A DNA stretch of 64,000 nt from Peribacillus sp. FSL E2-0218 (GTDB lineage: Bacteria; Bacillota; Bacilli; Bacillales; DSM-1321). Location of the stretch: positions 3,599,501 to 3,663,500 of the forward strand of contig NZ_CP150304.1 in assembly GCF_037992945.1 (NCBI RefSeq), in the 5' to 3' direction. Numbering within the stretch: position 1 is the first letter of the stretch; every line of letters starts with the position of its first letter. Positions 18,439 through 26,728 of this stretch are shown piece after piece. The translations under genes and the position numbers were made by a program. The notes beneath the pieces are model-generated. The model saw nothing but the letters and a program-made list of their open reading frames with translations. It ran no database searches and was not told where the DNA came from.

Positions 18439-18591
18439 GATGAGTATTCATTAAAATTAAATGATTAAAAATATAAAATCAAGATTTTTTTATTTTTCAT
18501 TGGATTTTCCAACCTTCAATGAGGGTGAAAGAACATTTGTGTTATATACTATTAACTAGAGAAACTCATAGAAAATAGAGGTGCTACTAAC

Positions 18592-19323
18592 TTGGTATAC
18601 AAAAAAATAAAGCCGAAAAAAATTTATGAAGTCGTCAGCGATGAACTTTATGAAATGATTCGGTCTGGTACCCTGAAGCCAGGTGAACAATTGGATTCCA
18701 TCCAGCAGCTTGCGGAAAATTTCCAAGTCGGGCGCCCGGCCATCCGTGAGGCACTAAGTGCATTAAGCTCAATGGGCCTCATCGAAATCAAGCAAGGGGA
18801 AGGCACATTCGTGAAAACCTTCGACCCAGCCATCATGAATCATCCCTTGACTGCTGCGCTTTTGATGGATCAAGATAATATCAAGCATTTGCTCGAGGTT
18901 CGAAAAATCCTCGAATCCGGTACGGCAGAAGTTGCTGCGAAGAAACGAACGAATGATAACCTTACCGAACTGAAGAAAAGGCTTTCCCATATGAAAAATG
19001 TCTCCGACGATGAAGAATTGAGTGATAAAGCCGATATCGCTTTTCATGTTGCCGTCGCAAACGCTTCACAAAATGAGTTGCTGATTTCCTTGATGAACCA
19101 CGTTTCAGAATTAATGACGGAAAAGATGCGGGATATCCGCAGGTATGCCTTATATTCCGAGGAAATGTCGCTTAATCAGCTCTATCAGCAACATGCGCGG
19201 ATTTATGAGGCCATCGTTGACCAAGATGAAGCCGGAGCGCGTGATGCCATGCTGTTTCATCTGCAAAGTGTCGAGGAATCATTGGATGGGGTCATCAAAA
19301 AAAATCAACAAGGGAATCACTGA
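18592..19323 (+). CDS. lutR: LutR, FadR/GntR-family lactate regulator
   Basis: A 243-residue FadR-subfamily repressor. The N-terminal winged helix is clear (SIQQLAENFQVGRPAIREAL, then GEGTFVKTF, about 42-83). The C-terminal FCD ligand domain has VRKILESGTAEVAAKKRT, DKADIAFHVAVANASQNELL and LYQQHARIYEAI, which keep the Asp/His metal-ligand pattern. The start is TTG at 18592, with GAGGTG 8 bases upstream. It probably represses lctP and lutABC through the paired palindromes on each side and is relieved by lactate, as in B. subtilis. Confidence 0.9.
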   Translation: MVYKKIKPKKIYEVVSDELYEMIRSGTLKPGEQLDSIQQLAENFQVGRPAIREALSALSSMGLIEIKQGEGTFVKTFDPAIMNHPLTAALLMDQDNIKHLLEVRKILESGTAEVAAKKRTNDNLTELKKRLSHMKNVSDDEELSDKADIAFHVAVANASQNELLISLMNHVSELMTEKMRDIRRYALYSEEMSLNQLYQQHARIYEAIVDQDEAGARDAMLFHLQSVEESLDGVIKKNQQGNH

Positions 19324-19449
19324 TTTTTCCTGAATTTTCAAAAATACTCTATACAAACGGAGATAAAATTGATATATTATTTTGAAAATGATTGCTTCAT
19401 GCAAAAACATTGGAAATTGGTATTCACCATTTCCTTTTTCTATTTTCCA

Positions 19450-19463
19450 GTCATCAGATGACC
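19450..19463. promoter_or_regulatory. LutR operator upstream of lutABC
   Basis: GTCATCAGATGAC has the same TCATC-N-GATGA core as the site before lctP. It sits about 35 bases upstream of the lutA start, between a weak -35/-10-like pair (TTGGTA 19417, CTATTT 19440) and the RBS, well placed for repression. Confidence 0.78.
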
Positions 19464-19495
19464 TGTTAACCTATTTGTTAAAGGAGGAGTACAAA

Positions 19496-20212
19496 TTGAA
19501 AGTGACTCTCTTTGCGACATGCTTAGTTGATCTGTTTCATGCCAATGTCGGTAAAGCGACGGTGGAGCTGCTAGAGAGATTGGGCTGTGAGATCGACTTC
19601 CCGGAATCCCAGATATGCTGCGGACAGCCGGCATATAATAGCGGGTATACAAAGGATTCGAAGGAAGCGATGAAAAAAATGATCAAAACCTTCGCAGACG
19701 CTGAATACATCGTCACTCCTTCCGGCTCCTGTGCGGCGATGTTCAAGGAATATCCGGTTCTTTTTCAAGGCGATGTTGAATGGGAAAAGAAAGCTGTCTC
19801 TTTAGCGGCGAAAACCTATGAATTGACCCAGTTCATCGTCGATGTCTTGAAGGTCACCGATGTCGGGGCAACCTTCAAGGGAAGGGCGACTTATCATACT
19901 TCATGCCATATGACAAGGCTGCTTAACGTGAAGGAGGCCCCTGCGATTTTATTAAGCCATGTAAATGGCCTTGAGATGACCCCTCTTCCAGATGCCCAAA
20001 ACTGCTGCGGATTCGGCGGCACGTTTTCGGTTAAGATGGGCGATATTTCCGGTCAAATGGTGGAGGAGAAGGTGTGCAATATTCAAGACACCGGGGCCGA
20101 TTTTTTAATAGGCGGCGATGCAGGATGCTTGATGAATATCGGCGGACGCATCCAAAGGAAAGGGGAACCGATTCGGGTGCTTCATATTGCGGAAGTGCTG
20201 AATAGTAAATAA
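19496..20212 (+). CDS. lutA: L-lactate oxidation protein LutA
   Basis: A 238-residue Fe-S protein with two CCG (cysteine-rich) domains: CEIDFPESQICCGQPAYNSG and YHTSCHMTRLL with QNCCGFGGTFSVKMG. It is the LutA/LldE subunit of the LutABC L-lactate dehydrogenase complex, which oxidises L-lactate to pyruvate. The start is TTG at 19496, with AAAGGAGGAG 6 bases upstream. This gives exactly the family length (238), whereas the longer frame from 19382 would run through the LutR operator. It is the first gene of lutABC, 22 bases before lutB. Confidence 0.93.
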   Translation: MKVTLFATCLVDLFHANVGKATVELLERLGCEIDFPESQICCGQPAYNSGYTKDSKEAMKKMIKTFADAEYIVTPSGSCAAMFKEYPVLFQGDVEWEKKAVSLAAKTYELTQFIVDVLKVTDVGATFKGRATYHTSCHMTRLLNVKEAPAILLSHVNGLEMTPLPDAQNCCGFGGTFSVKMGDISGQMVEEKVCNIQDTGADFLIGGDAGCLMNIGGRIQRKGEPIRVLHIAEVLNSK

Positions 20213-20234
20213 AGAAAGCAAGGAGGGAAAAACG

Positions 20235-21665
20235 ATGGCAATGAAAACGAGCTCGGCCAAGTTTAAAGAACGGGTGGATGAAGGAATACATAATGATTTT
20301 ATGCGCATGGCCGTATCGAGTGCCCAAGAACGATTGCATGGACGGAGGCTGACGGCGGTTGATGAATTGGGCAATTGGGAGGATTGGCGTTCCCTTGGGC
20401 AAGAAATCCGGCAGCATGTCCTCGCCAACCTTGACTTCTATTTGCACCAGCTTGCAGCAAATGTTTCGAAACGGGGCGGTCACGTTTTTTTCGCGGAGAC
20501 GGCTGAAGAAGCAAGCGGTTACATCAAGGATGTGATTGTGGATAAGAAGGCCAAGAAAATCGTGAAATCCAAATCGATGGTCACGGAAGAGATCAATTTG
20601 AATGCTTCCCTTGAAGCGATTGGCCTCGATGTCGTGGAAACGGATCTTGGCGAATACATATTACAGGTGGATGATCATGATCCCCCTTCCCATATCGTCG
20701 CACCTGCCCTTCATAAAAATAAAGAACAAATTAGGGATGTTTTCAAAGAGAAGCTTGCCTATACCCAAACCGAAAAACCGGAAGAACTAACTGCCCATGT
20801 CAGAGGCATCCTCCGAAAGGATTTCCTAAGCGCCGATGTGGGGATTACGGGCTGTAATTTTGCAATAGCGGAAACGGGCTCGATCGGTTTGGTGACGAAT
20901 GAAGGGAATGCCGATTTGGTCACCGCCCTTCCCAAAACGCAAATTACCGTGATGGGAATGGAACGGCTCGTCCCCACTTTCGATGAATTCGAGGTCCTTG
21001 TCAGCCTCTTGACAAGAAGCGCCGTCGGTCAACGATTGACCAGCTACATCACTGCTCTCACCGGACCGCGAGATGAAGGCGATGTCGACGGCCCCGAGGA
21101 ATTCCATCTGGTGATCGTCGATAACGGACGTTCCTCCATATTAGGAACCGAGTTTCAATCCGTCCTGCAATGCATCCGCTGTGCTGCCTGCATTAATGTA
21201 TGCCCGGTTTATCGCCAGGTTGGCGGCCATTCATACGGATCCATTTATCCAGGGCCAATCGGGGCCGTGCTATCCCCCTTGCTCGGAGGATATGATGATT
21301 TCAAGGAGCTTCCATATGCGTCGACTCTCTGTGCAGCCTGCACAGATGCCTGTCCGGTTAAGATTCCGCTTCACGATCTACTAAGAAAGCATCGTGAAGT
21401 CATAGTGGAAAAGGAAAAAATGGCTCCATTTTCAGAAAAGATGGCGATGAAGGCATTCGGGATCGGGGCAGCTTCCCCCATGCTTTATAAGTTCGGTTCC
21501 AAAATGGTCCCTTCTGCCATGTCTCCTTTCAAAACGGGAGACAGCATCTCAAAAGGGCCGGGACCGCTGAAAAATTGGACGGAAAGCCGTGAGTTTCCTG
21601 CGCCAGGTAAAGAGAGCTTTCGGGACTGGTTCAAACATCGTGAGAAGGGGGGAAACCCATCATGA
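20235..21665 (+). CDS. lutB: L-lactate oxidation iron-sulfur protein LutB
   Basis: A 476-residue LutB/LldF protein. The N-terminal domain (about 60-300) is the LutB family core (AETGSIGLVTNEGNADLVTA). The ferredoxin part has CIRCAACINVCPVYRQVGG (about 314-332) and CAACTDACPVKI (about 364-375), binding two [4Fe-4S] clusters. It carries electrons within the lactate dehydrogenase complex. The RBS AAGGAGGG precedes the ATG. The stop overlaps the lutC start by 4 bases (ATGA), indicating coupled translation. Confidence 0.95.
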   Translation: MAMKTSSAKFKERVDEGIHNDFMRMAVSSAQERLHGRRLTAVDELGNWEDWRSLGQEIRQHVLANLDFYLHQLAANVSKRGGHVFFAETAEEASGYIKDVIVDKKAKKIVKSKSMVTEEINLNASLEAIGLDVVETDLGEYILQVDDHDPPSHIVAPALHKNKEQIRDVFKEKLAYTQTEKPEELTAHVRGILRKDFLSADVGITGCNFAIAETGSIGLVTNEGNADLVTALPKTQITVMGMERLVPTFDEFEVLVSLLTRSAVGQRLTSYITALTGPRDEGDVDGPEEFHLVIVDNGRSSILGTEFQSVLQCIRCAACINVCPVYRQVGGHSYGSIYPGPIGAVLSPLLGGYDDFKELPYASTLCAACTDACPVKIPLHDLLRKHREVIVEKEKMAPFSEKMAMKAFGIGAASPMLYKFGSKMVPSAMSPFKTGDSISKGPGPLKNWTESREFPAPGKESFRDWFKHREKGGNPS

Positions 21666-22363
21666 AGGGGACCATCCATAATGAAGGGACGTTCTTAGCC
21701 AATATTGCCAAAAAACTAGGAAGGCCTCTTATAACCGAAGGGATTTCACCGCCCGTTTGGAAGAACGCCCCTCAAAGGGAGGTTTTGAAACATGCGACAC
21801 CAAATGATCTTGTCGAGGAATTGCAGGAACAATGCAAACGGGTCCATACCGATTTTCACCTGACCGATACAACGCAAGTGAAGCATCGGTTGAATCAGGT
21901 GATCGAGCAGCTTGGTAACGGCCCCTTGATCATCCCGAACGACGATCGATTTTCAGAGTATGAATTGGATGAATTATTATTGGAAAAAGACACGTTTGTA
22001 TGGGACCATCACGCAGGCAGAAAAAACATCGAAAAAGCCGAGCGTGCAAACATCGGAATCACATTCAGTGAAATGACGCTGGCAGAATCAGCGACCGTTG
22101 TCTTGTTCAGTAGCAAAGATCATGGCCGATCCATCAGCTTCCTTCCCTCCTGCCATATTTCGATCATCCCGAAAAGCACAATCATTGCGCGAATGACCCA
22201 AGCTGCAGCGGCCATCCGTTCAAAAGTCGCCCGTGGTGAAGTCGTTCCTTCCTGCATTAATTTCATAACGGGACCGAGCAATTCGGCCGATATCGAAATG
22301 GATCTTGTCGTTGGCGTCCACGGGCCCATCAAGGCAGTCTATATCGTCATCGAAGATAAATAG
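21662..22363 (+). CDS. lutC: L-lactate oxidation protein LutC
   Basis: A 233-residue LutC/YkgG (DUF162) protein, third subunit of the lactate oxidation complex. Family blocks are ITFSEMTLAESATVVLFSS, LPSCHISIIPKSTIIARM and ITGPSNSADIEMDLVVGVHG near the C-terminus. Translation is coupled to lutB through the ATGA overlap; AGGGGGG precedes the start. The operon ends here at a terminator shared with the convergent peptidase gene. Confidence 0.94.
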   Translation: MKGTIHNEGTFLANIAKKLGRPLITEGISPPVWKNAPQREVLKHATPNDLVEELQEQCKRVHTDFHLTDTTQVKHRLNQVIEQLGNGPLIIPNDDRFSEYELDELLLEKDTFVWDHHAGRKNIEKAERANIGITFSEMTLAESATVVLFSSKDHGRSISFLPSCHISIIPKSTIIARMTQAAAAIRSKVARGEVVPSCINFITGPSNSADIEMDLVVGVHGPIKAVYIVIEDK

Positions 22364-22378
22364 ATGTTAGTAATAGAA

Positions 22379-22420
22379 AAGGGAGTGGACTTTTTTCACG
22401 TCCACTCCCTTACTATTTTT
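22379..22420. terminator. Bidirectional terminator between lutC and ysdC
   Basis: AAGGGAGTGGAC (22379-22390) pairs with GTCCACTCCCTT (22400-22411). Short T runs lie on both sides, between the convergent genes. Confidence 0.85.
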
Positions 22421-22427
22421 CCCGATA

Positions 22428-23513
22428 TTATTCGTAAATGATTCGATCTACGGCTTCACGGTCCAAGCGTTTGATCACTTCGACAATGAGCTTGACCGCA
22501 TTCTCGTAATCGTCCCGGTGCAGCATGGCTGCATGCGAATGAATGTAGCGGGTTGCAATCGTGATCGCCAATGCAGGCACTCCATTCGCCGTCAAGTGGA
22601 TGGAGCCGGCATCTGTCCCACCGCCTGGAATCGATTCATATTGATAAGGAATATTCATTTCATCGGCCGTGTCGGTGACGAAATCGCGCAACCCCTTATG
22701 TGCCACCATCGATGCATCATATATGACGATTTGCGGGCCGTCCCCCATTTTACTCATCGCTTCTTTATCGGATATCCCCGGTGTATCACCAGCAATGCCG
22801 ACATCGACGGCAAAACCGATATCCGGCTGGATCTTGAATGTCGATGTTTTCGAGCCGCGCAGTCCCACTTCTTCCTGCACCGCACCGATCCCGTAGACGA
22901 CATTGGGATGTTCGCTATCCTTCAGCTGCTTCAGCACATCTATGGCGATGGCACAGCCAATGCGATTATCCCAAGCTTTGGCAAGCAGCATCTTTTCATT
23001 ATTCATGACCGTGAACTCAAAATATGGCACGACCATGTCCCCTGGCTTGACGCCCCATTCTTTAACTTCTTCCTTGCTTGATGCCCCTATATCAATGAAC
23101 ATATCCTTAATATCGATTGGCTTTTTCCTCGCCTCGGCTGACAGGATATGCGGCGGTTTGGAACCGATGATGCCGGTTACATCGCCTTTACCCGTCACGA
23201 TCGTCACGCGTTGGGCAAGCATCACCTGCGACCACCAGCCTCCTACAGGCTGAAAGCGCAAAAATCCTTTTTCATCGATTTGGGTGATCATGAAGCCAAC
23301 TTCGTCCATATGGCCAGTGACCACGATCTTCGGACCGTTTGCGTCACCCGTCTTCATGGCAATCAGGCTTCCCAACCCATCACTGGAAATTTCATCGGCA
23401 TAAGGTGTTATGTATTCAGCCATCACGTTTCTTACTTCACTTTCATTGCCTGCAATGCCTTTGGCATCCGTTAAGTCCCGCAGCATTCGTAACGTTTCAT
23501 CCAATTGAGCCAT
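22428..23513 (-). CDS. ysdC: M42 family metallopeptidase (glutamyl/endoglucanase-type aminopeptidase)
   Basis: A 361-residue cytosolic M42 aminopeptidase (YsdC type), expected to form a dodecameric tetrahedral peptidase that trims small peptides. The dinuclear metal site is visible: VVTGHMDEVGFMI (His/Asp), KAWDNRIGCAIAIDVL (Asp), GAVQEEVGLRG (Glu-Glu), FAVDVGIAGDTPG (Asp) and the C-terminal RYIHSHAAMLHRDDYENA (His). The length equals that of B. subtilis YsdC. It is monocistronic and convergent with lutC. Older labels such as endoglucanase or CelM for this family are misleading. Confidence 0.94.
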   Translation of the reverse strand: MAQLDETLRMLRDLTDAKGIAGNESEVRNVMAEYITPYADEISSDGLGSLIAMKTGDANGPKIVVTGHMDEVGFMITQIDEKGFLRFQPVGGWWSQVMLAQRVTIVTGKGDVTGIIGSKPPHILSAEARKKPIDIKDMFIDIGASSKEEVKEWGVKPGDMVVPYFEFTVMNNEKMLLAKAWDNRIGCAIAIDVLKQLKDSEHPNVVYGIGAVQEEVGLRGSKTSTFKIQPDIGFAVDVGIAGDTPGISDKEAMSKMGDGPQIVIYDASMVAHKGLRDFVTDTADEMNIPYQYESIPGGGTDAGSIHLTANGVPALAITIATRYIHSHAAMLHRDDYENAVKLIVEVIKRLDREAVDRIIYE

Positions 23514-23577
23514 CCTTTTACCTCCCTATTCCTTACATCACAAGGATAATTATACAAAAAATCGATTGCATAAACAA

Positions 23578-24075
23578 TCAGTAGCCTTGCTTTTGGCGTT
23601 CATAGTTCACTTCATTCTTGCTCACGTATGCCTGTTCCACATCCGCTGCGGAAAATCCGAGCATCTCCCCTAAAGATAGATACTCCGCAAATACCTTTTG
23701 ATACGATGATTCGGTCAACTTTGTACGGAATTCACTGATATAGCCATAAATCGCAATGAATTGAGCCGTCAGATCGGCCTCGTGCTTTTTGGAGTCCGAT
23801 CGGATTTCCGGTACGAAACCAAGTTCGATCCCGAGTGACAGAATGAAATGAATGCCATCCACGTATTCAGCCAATATCGTCTCTTTCTCGGCAGGACCTT
23901 TAAGGCTCCAGAATTTAAAGCATCTCGTTTCATTGGCCAGCTCCCCAAGCTCCACCAGAAGGGCGAGGACCTTCCGTTCAATCAAGTTTTCAGCACCCAA
24001 ATCATGCTTCGCTTGAATATGTTCATCCAAACCCGCCTGCATGTCCAATAATTTTCCTATGTTCATTTTCATCAC
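23578..24075 (-). CDS. All-alpha (MazG-like) dUTP diphosphatase
   Basis: A 165-residue dimeric-type dUTPase that hydrolyses dUTP to dUMP and keeps uracil out of DNA. Metal-binding motifs of the all-alpha NTP pyrophosphohydrolase fold are seen: LLVELGELANETRCFKFWS (ELGELANE) and EYVDGIHFILSLGIEL (EYVD). The first codon is uncertain: GTG (24073-24075), the next ATG, or ATG two codons later all lie behind only a weak AGAAAG. It is divergent from ysdB, with 100 bases between. A gene of this family is not usual at this position in B. subtilis. Confidence 0.9.
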   Translation of the reverse strand: MMKMNIGKLLDMQAGLDEHIQAKHDLGAENLIERKVLALLVELGELANETRCFKFWSLKGPAEKETILAEYVDGIHFILSLGIELGFVPEIRSDSKKHEADLTAQFIAIYGYISEFRTKLTESSYQKVFAEYLSLGEMLGFSAADVEQAYVSKNEVNYERQKQGY

Positions 24076-24113
24076 TACTTTCTGTCATCATCCATTAAAT
24101 TATAACAAATAAA

Positions 24114-24139
24114 TGAAACTTATTAAAAACCCATACGTA
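24114..24139 (+). promoter_or_regulatory. Sigma-W promoter of ysdB
   Basis: TGAAAC (24114-24119), 16 bases, CGTA (24136-24139): a match to the extracytoplasmic-function sigma-W consensus, 36 bases upstream of ysdB, which is a known sigma-W target in B. subtilis. Confidence 0.82.
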
Positions 24140-24175
24140 AATGAAGGGAATCACTCTGTTTAGGGAGGTAGCTCC

Positions 24176-24559
24176 ATGGTATTGATCATGCGGTTCGTTC
24201 TTTTGGCTCTTATCATCTTCTTCATATACACAGTCATCAAATACCTATCGAACCCGAAAAGAAAATTAGAGCTGGCACATGAACAGAAAAAGTATTTTCT
24301 TCTCGACGATACAGCCAATATCCGCAAGAATTTTTTGTTGACGTATAACGGGGTCATGTTTGAAGGGGAAAAGTATTTGGGAACGACGGAACGCTCCTTC
24401 GAGATCATATCGATCTTCATATGGCCTAAAACGGTCGCCGGATTGAAAGGCTTGAAGAGAAATGACTTCTTGAAAATCGAGACAGCGATAAAAAAACAAT
24501 ATCCAGATGCGGTTATCGATTGGAAAAGTCCGGTTAAGGAATTTTTGAAAAAAGAATGA
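24176..24559 (+). CDS. ysdB: Sigma-W-regulated membrane-anchored protein YsdB
   Basis: A 127-residue protein with one N-terminal membrane segment (MRFVLLALIIFFIYTVIKYL) and a cytoplasmic-type remainder: NPKRKLELAHEQKKYFLLDD, then GVMFEGEKYLGTTERSFEII. It resembles YsdB of B. subtilis, a sigma-W regulon member whose biochemical role is unknown. The ATG has GGGAGG 7 bases upstream. A sigma-W-type promoter stands directly before it, so induction by envelope stress is expected. It is convergent with a TVP38 gene, and a stem-loop fills the gap. Confidence 0.88.
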   Translation: MVLIMRFVLLALIIFFIYTVIKYLSNPKRKLELAHEQKKYFLLDDTANIRKNFLLTYNGVMFEGEKYLGTTERSFEIISIFIWPKTVAGLKGLKRNDFLKIETAIKKQYPDAVIDWKSPVKEFLKKE

Positions 24560-24568
24560 CAGGCACGC

Positions 24569-24607
24569 ATGAAGAGCCTTGAGGGAAATGCACTCAAGGC
24601 TCTTCAT
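24569..24607. terminator. Hairpin between convergent ysdB and TVP38 gene
   Basis: ATGAAGAGCCTTGAG pairs perfectly with CTCAAGGCTCTTCAT, a 15-base stem with a 9-base loop. The T tail is poor, so termination efficiency is uncertain. Confidence 0.6.
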
Positions 24608-25177
24608 CTATTCATGTGATCGGAAGAATTCCTTCCAGGGGACGACGGTTTGCTTCTCCCTCAATAAATAGAGCAAGACGGTTAGGGATAATAAAATGAT
24701 GACGATCAGCGTCGGGCTGAAATCTGCAATATAGTGGCCAAATACCGTGTAGACGAAGGCAACGGGGATATTGGTCATGAAGGATAGGTAAAAATAATTT
24801 TTCAACCCTTTATTCGATTCCAATAAGCATAGCGACAATAAATAGAAATGGATGAACGGGATGAGCCGCAGCACGGCAATCTGCCGGCTGTTCAGCTTCC
24901 GGTTTCCGAATAGCTTATTCTTAAGCCGCAGAAGCTTATCCTTGGTTTTTGGAAATTTGCCTATCACGAAATAAAAGACCATGCTCGATAACGTCAAGCC
25001 GATTATCGAATAAATGGTTCCGAAAGCTGCCCCGAATAACACCCCGCCTGATATGCAGACGACAATGACGGGAATGAATAAAAATTGCCGTAACAAATGA
25101 AACGTGATAAAAATCAATGGTGCGAACACACTGCCGGATTGGACGTAGCTCATCACAAGTGTCAGTTTATCATTCAT
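24608..25177 (-). CDS. TVP38/TMEM64 (VTT-domain) family membrane protein
   Basis: A 189-residue polytopic membrane protein of the TVP38/TMEM64 family, related to DedA, with about five hydrophobic segments. Family features include the glycine-rich VCISGGVLFGAAFGTIYSII block and the arginine-proline pattern VLRLIPFIHFYLLSLCLL. The start is taken as ATG at 25175-25177, behind GGAGGGAGAAC; the longer frame has no RBS. Proteins of this family are implicated in lipid scrambling and membrane homeostasis; the role here is unknown. Confidence 0.85.
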   Translation of the reverse strand: MNDKLTLVMSYVQSGSVFAPLIFITFHLLRQFLFIPVIVVCISGGVLFGAAFGTIYSIIGLTLSSMVFYFVIGKFPKTKDKLLRLKNKLFGNRKLNSRQIAVLRLIPFIHFYLLSLCLLESNKGLKNYFYLSFMTNIPVAFVYTVFGHYIADFSPTLIVIILLSLTVLLYLLREKQTVVPWKEFFRSHE

Positions 25178-25241
25178 GTTCTCCCTCCAGCTACTCTTTG
25201 CTGCTTCCTTCAAGCATATACATTAAATGGGCTTCATATGA

Positions 25242-25514
25242 CTATTGAATGAATATCTTGATGATTAAGCCTAACTGGATGACCATCAACAGGGGCAGGC
25301 CCCATTTGAATGCAGCATGCTTCGTCTTATGGCGAAAATGCCTCATCCCCAAAAATGATCCTGTCCCTCCGCCGATGAACGCCCAAAACCATAGTGTCTT
25401 TTCACTGATCCGGTATTCACGGGCACGCGCTTTCCTTTTGTCGATTCCCATTATCGCAAATCCGATGATGTTTGTGATGACCATATACGCCACGATGATC
25501 CAAACTCCCTGCAT
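25242..25514 (-). CDS. ysdA: DUF1294 family membrane protein (YsdA type)
   Basis: A 90-residue protein of the DUF1294/YsdA family. It begins MQGVWIIVAYMVITNIIGF and has the family signature MGIDKRKARAREYRISEKTL, FWAFIGGGTGSFLGMRHFRH and a second membrane segment at the C-terminus. The ATG at 25512-25514 follows AAGGAGGAAATCGGG, giving the usual family length of about 89. In B. subtilis ysdA likewise lies just downstream of rplT. Function unknown. A terminator lies between it and rplT. Confidence 0.88.
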   Translation of the reverse strand: MQGVWIIVAYMVITNIIGFAIMGIDKRKARAREYRISEKTLWFWAFIGGGTGSFLGMRHFRHKTKHAAFKWGLPLLMVIQLGLIIKIFIQ

Positions 25515-25535
25515 CCCGATTTCCTCCTTTTCTAT

Positions 25536-25568
25536 GTAAAAAGCCACCCTCTAGAATAGAGAGTGGCT
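25536..25568 (-). terminator. Terminator of infC-rpmI-rplT operon
   Basis: Minus strand AGCCACTCTCTA/TAGAGGGTGGCT with a small loop, followed by TTTTT, 15 bases past the rplT stop. The hairpin overlaps the open frame upstream of the ysdA RBS. Confidence 0.9.
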
Positions 25569-25582
25569 GATATCAGTCAGAC

Positions 25583-25942
25583 TTATTTGTCTAATTGTTG
25601 TTTAGCAGCAGTTGCTAATTGAGCAAAAGCTTGTTCGTCAGCAACAGCAAGATCAGCAAGCATTTTGCGGTTCACTTCGATACCAGCAAGCTTTAGACCA
25701 TGCATTAAACGGCTGTAAGAAAGACCGTTGATGCGTGCAGCTGCGTTGATACGAGTGATCCAAAGTTTGCGGAAATCACGTTTCTTTTGACGACGGTCAC
25801 GGAAAGCATAGTTTCCTGACTTCATTACTTGTTGGTTAGCTACTTTGAAAAGAATATGTTTCGCGCCATAGTAACCTTTAGCTAATTTTATTACCTTTTT
25901 ACGACGTTTGCGAGTAACAGTACCGCCTTTTACACGTGGCAT
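25583..25942 (-). CDS. rplT: 50S ribosomal protein L20
   Basis: Ribosomal protein L20, 119 residues, needed for early assembly of the 50S subunit and, in Bacillus, autogenous repressor of its own operon through the mRNA leader. It starts MPRVKGGTVTRKRRKKVIKL and has the family block FRDRRQKKRDFRKLWITRIN. It is third in the operon, 35 bases after rpmI, with a good RBS (AGGAGGG). Confidence 0.98.
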   Translation of the reverse strand: MPRVKGGTVTRKRRKKVIKLAKGYYGAKHILFKVANQQVMKSGNYAFRDRRQKKRDFRKLWITRINAAARINGLSYSRLMHGLKLAGIEVNRKMLADLAVADEQAFAQLATAAKQQLDK

Positions 25943-25977
25943 GTTATTTCCCTCCTATTTAACTCGATAAATCGAAC

Positions 25978-26178
25978 TTATTTAATGTTGTCTAACATAT
26001 GACGAATACGTTTGAAGTCACCTTTGCTTACAAGGCTAGCTTTGCGAAGCTTACGCTTTTGCTTAGTAGATTTGTTAGCAAATAAATGGCTTGTGTAAGC
26101 GTTAGAACGCTTAAGTTTGCCGGATCCAGTCTTTTTGAAACGTTTAGCAGACCCGCGGTGAGTTTTCATTTTAGGCAT
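25978..26178 (-). CDS. rpmI: 50S ribosomal protein L35
   Basis: Ribosomal protein L35, 66 residues, full length: MPKMKTHRGSAKRFKKTGSG at the N-terminus and MLDNIK at the C-terminus. Middle gene of infC-rpmI-rplT, 34 bases after infC and with GAGGAATACC before its ATG. Control is presumably shared with the operon through the leader upstream of infC. Confidence 0.98.
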   Translation of the reverse strand: MPKMKTHRGSAKRFKKTGSGKLKRSNAYTSHLFANKSTKQKRKLRKASLVSKGDFKRIRHMLDNIK

Positions 26179-26212
26179 AAGGTATTCCTCCTCATTACAA
26201 ATTACTTTACAA

Positions 26213-26728
26213 TTACTTTTCAGCTTTTGGTGCTAAGATGATGAACATGCTGCGTCCATCCATTTTTGGATGTTGCTCGATTGTAGCCACTTCTTTACAT
26301 GCTTCAGAAAAACGAACGAGTACACGTTGACCAATTTCCTTATGCGTAATGGCACGTCCTTTGAATCGGATAGAAGCTTTTACTTTATCGCCTTTTTCAA
26401 GGAATTTAATACCGTTGCGAAGCTTCGTATTGAAATCATGCTCTTCAATCGTCGGGCTCAAGCGAACCTCTTTCAGACTGATGACCTTTTGATTCTTACG
26501 TGCTTCCTTGTCTTTCTTTTGCTGCTCGAAGCGGTGTTTTCCGTAGTCCATAATCCGGGCTACCGGAGGCTTTGCATTTGCAGCAACTAAAACTAGATCA
26601 AGATTTACACGAGCGGCAATTTCCAATGCTTCGAATTTCGTTTTAATTCCAAGTTGTTCTCCGTTTTGGTCAATAAGACGAACTTCACGGGCTCGGATGC
26701 CCTCGTTTACCATCGCGTCTTTACTAAT
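26213..26728 (-). CDS. infC: Translation initiation factor IF-3 (ATT start)
   Basis: IF-3, 171 residues if read from ATT. The N-domain (VNEGIRAREVRLIDQNGEQL) and C-domain (KLRNGIKFLEKGDKVKASIR; GRAITHKEIGQRVL) are complete. The first ATG (26711-26713) has no SD near it. An ATT at 26726-26728 lies 9 bases after a strong GGAGG (26738-26742). Reading from it adds ISKDA, which matches the ISKD start of other Bacillaceae IF-3 proteins. A rare AUU start lets IF-3 limit its own synthesis, as known in E. coli. Transcription is also under the L20-type leader. Confidence 0.96.
   Translation of the reverse strand: MSKDAMVNEGIRAREVRLIDQNGEQLGIKTKFEALEIAARVNLDLVLVAANAKPPVARIMDYGKHRFEQQKKDKEARKNQKVISLKEVRLSPTIEEHDFNTKLRNGIKFLEKGDKVKASIRFKGRAITHKEIGQRVLVRFSEACKEVATIEQHPKMDGRSMFIILAPKAEK

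Noticed and set aside
12610..22363. The organic-acid cluster as a horizontally acquired island
   Set aside because: No integrase, tRNA, direct repeats or clear base-composition shift was seen; glcDF sits next to sspI in B. subtilis as well.
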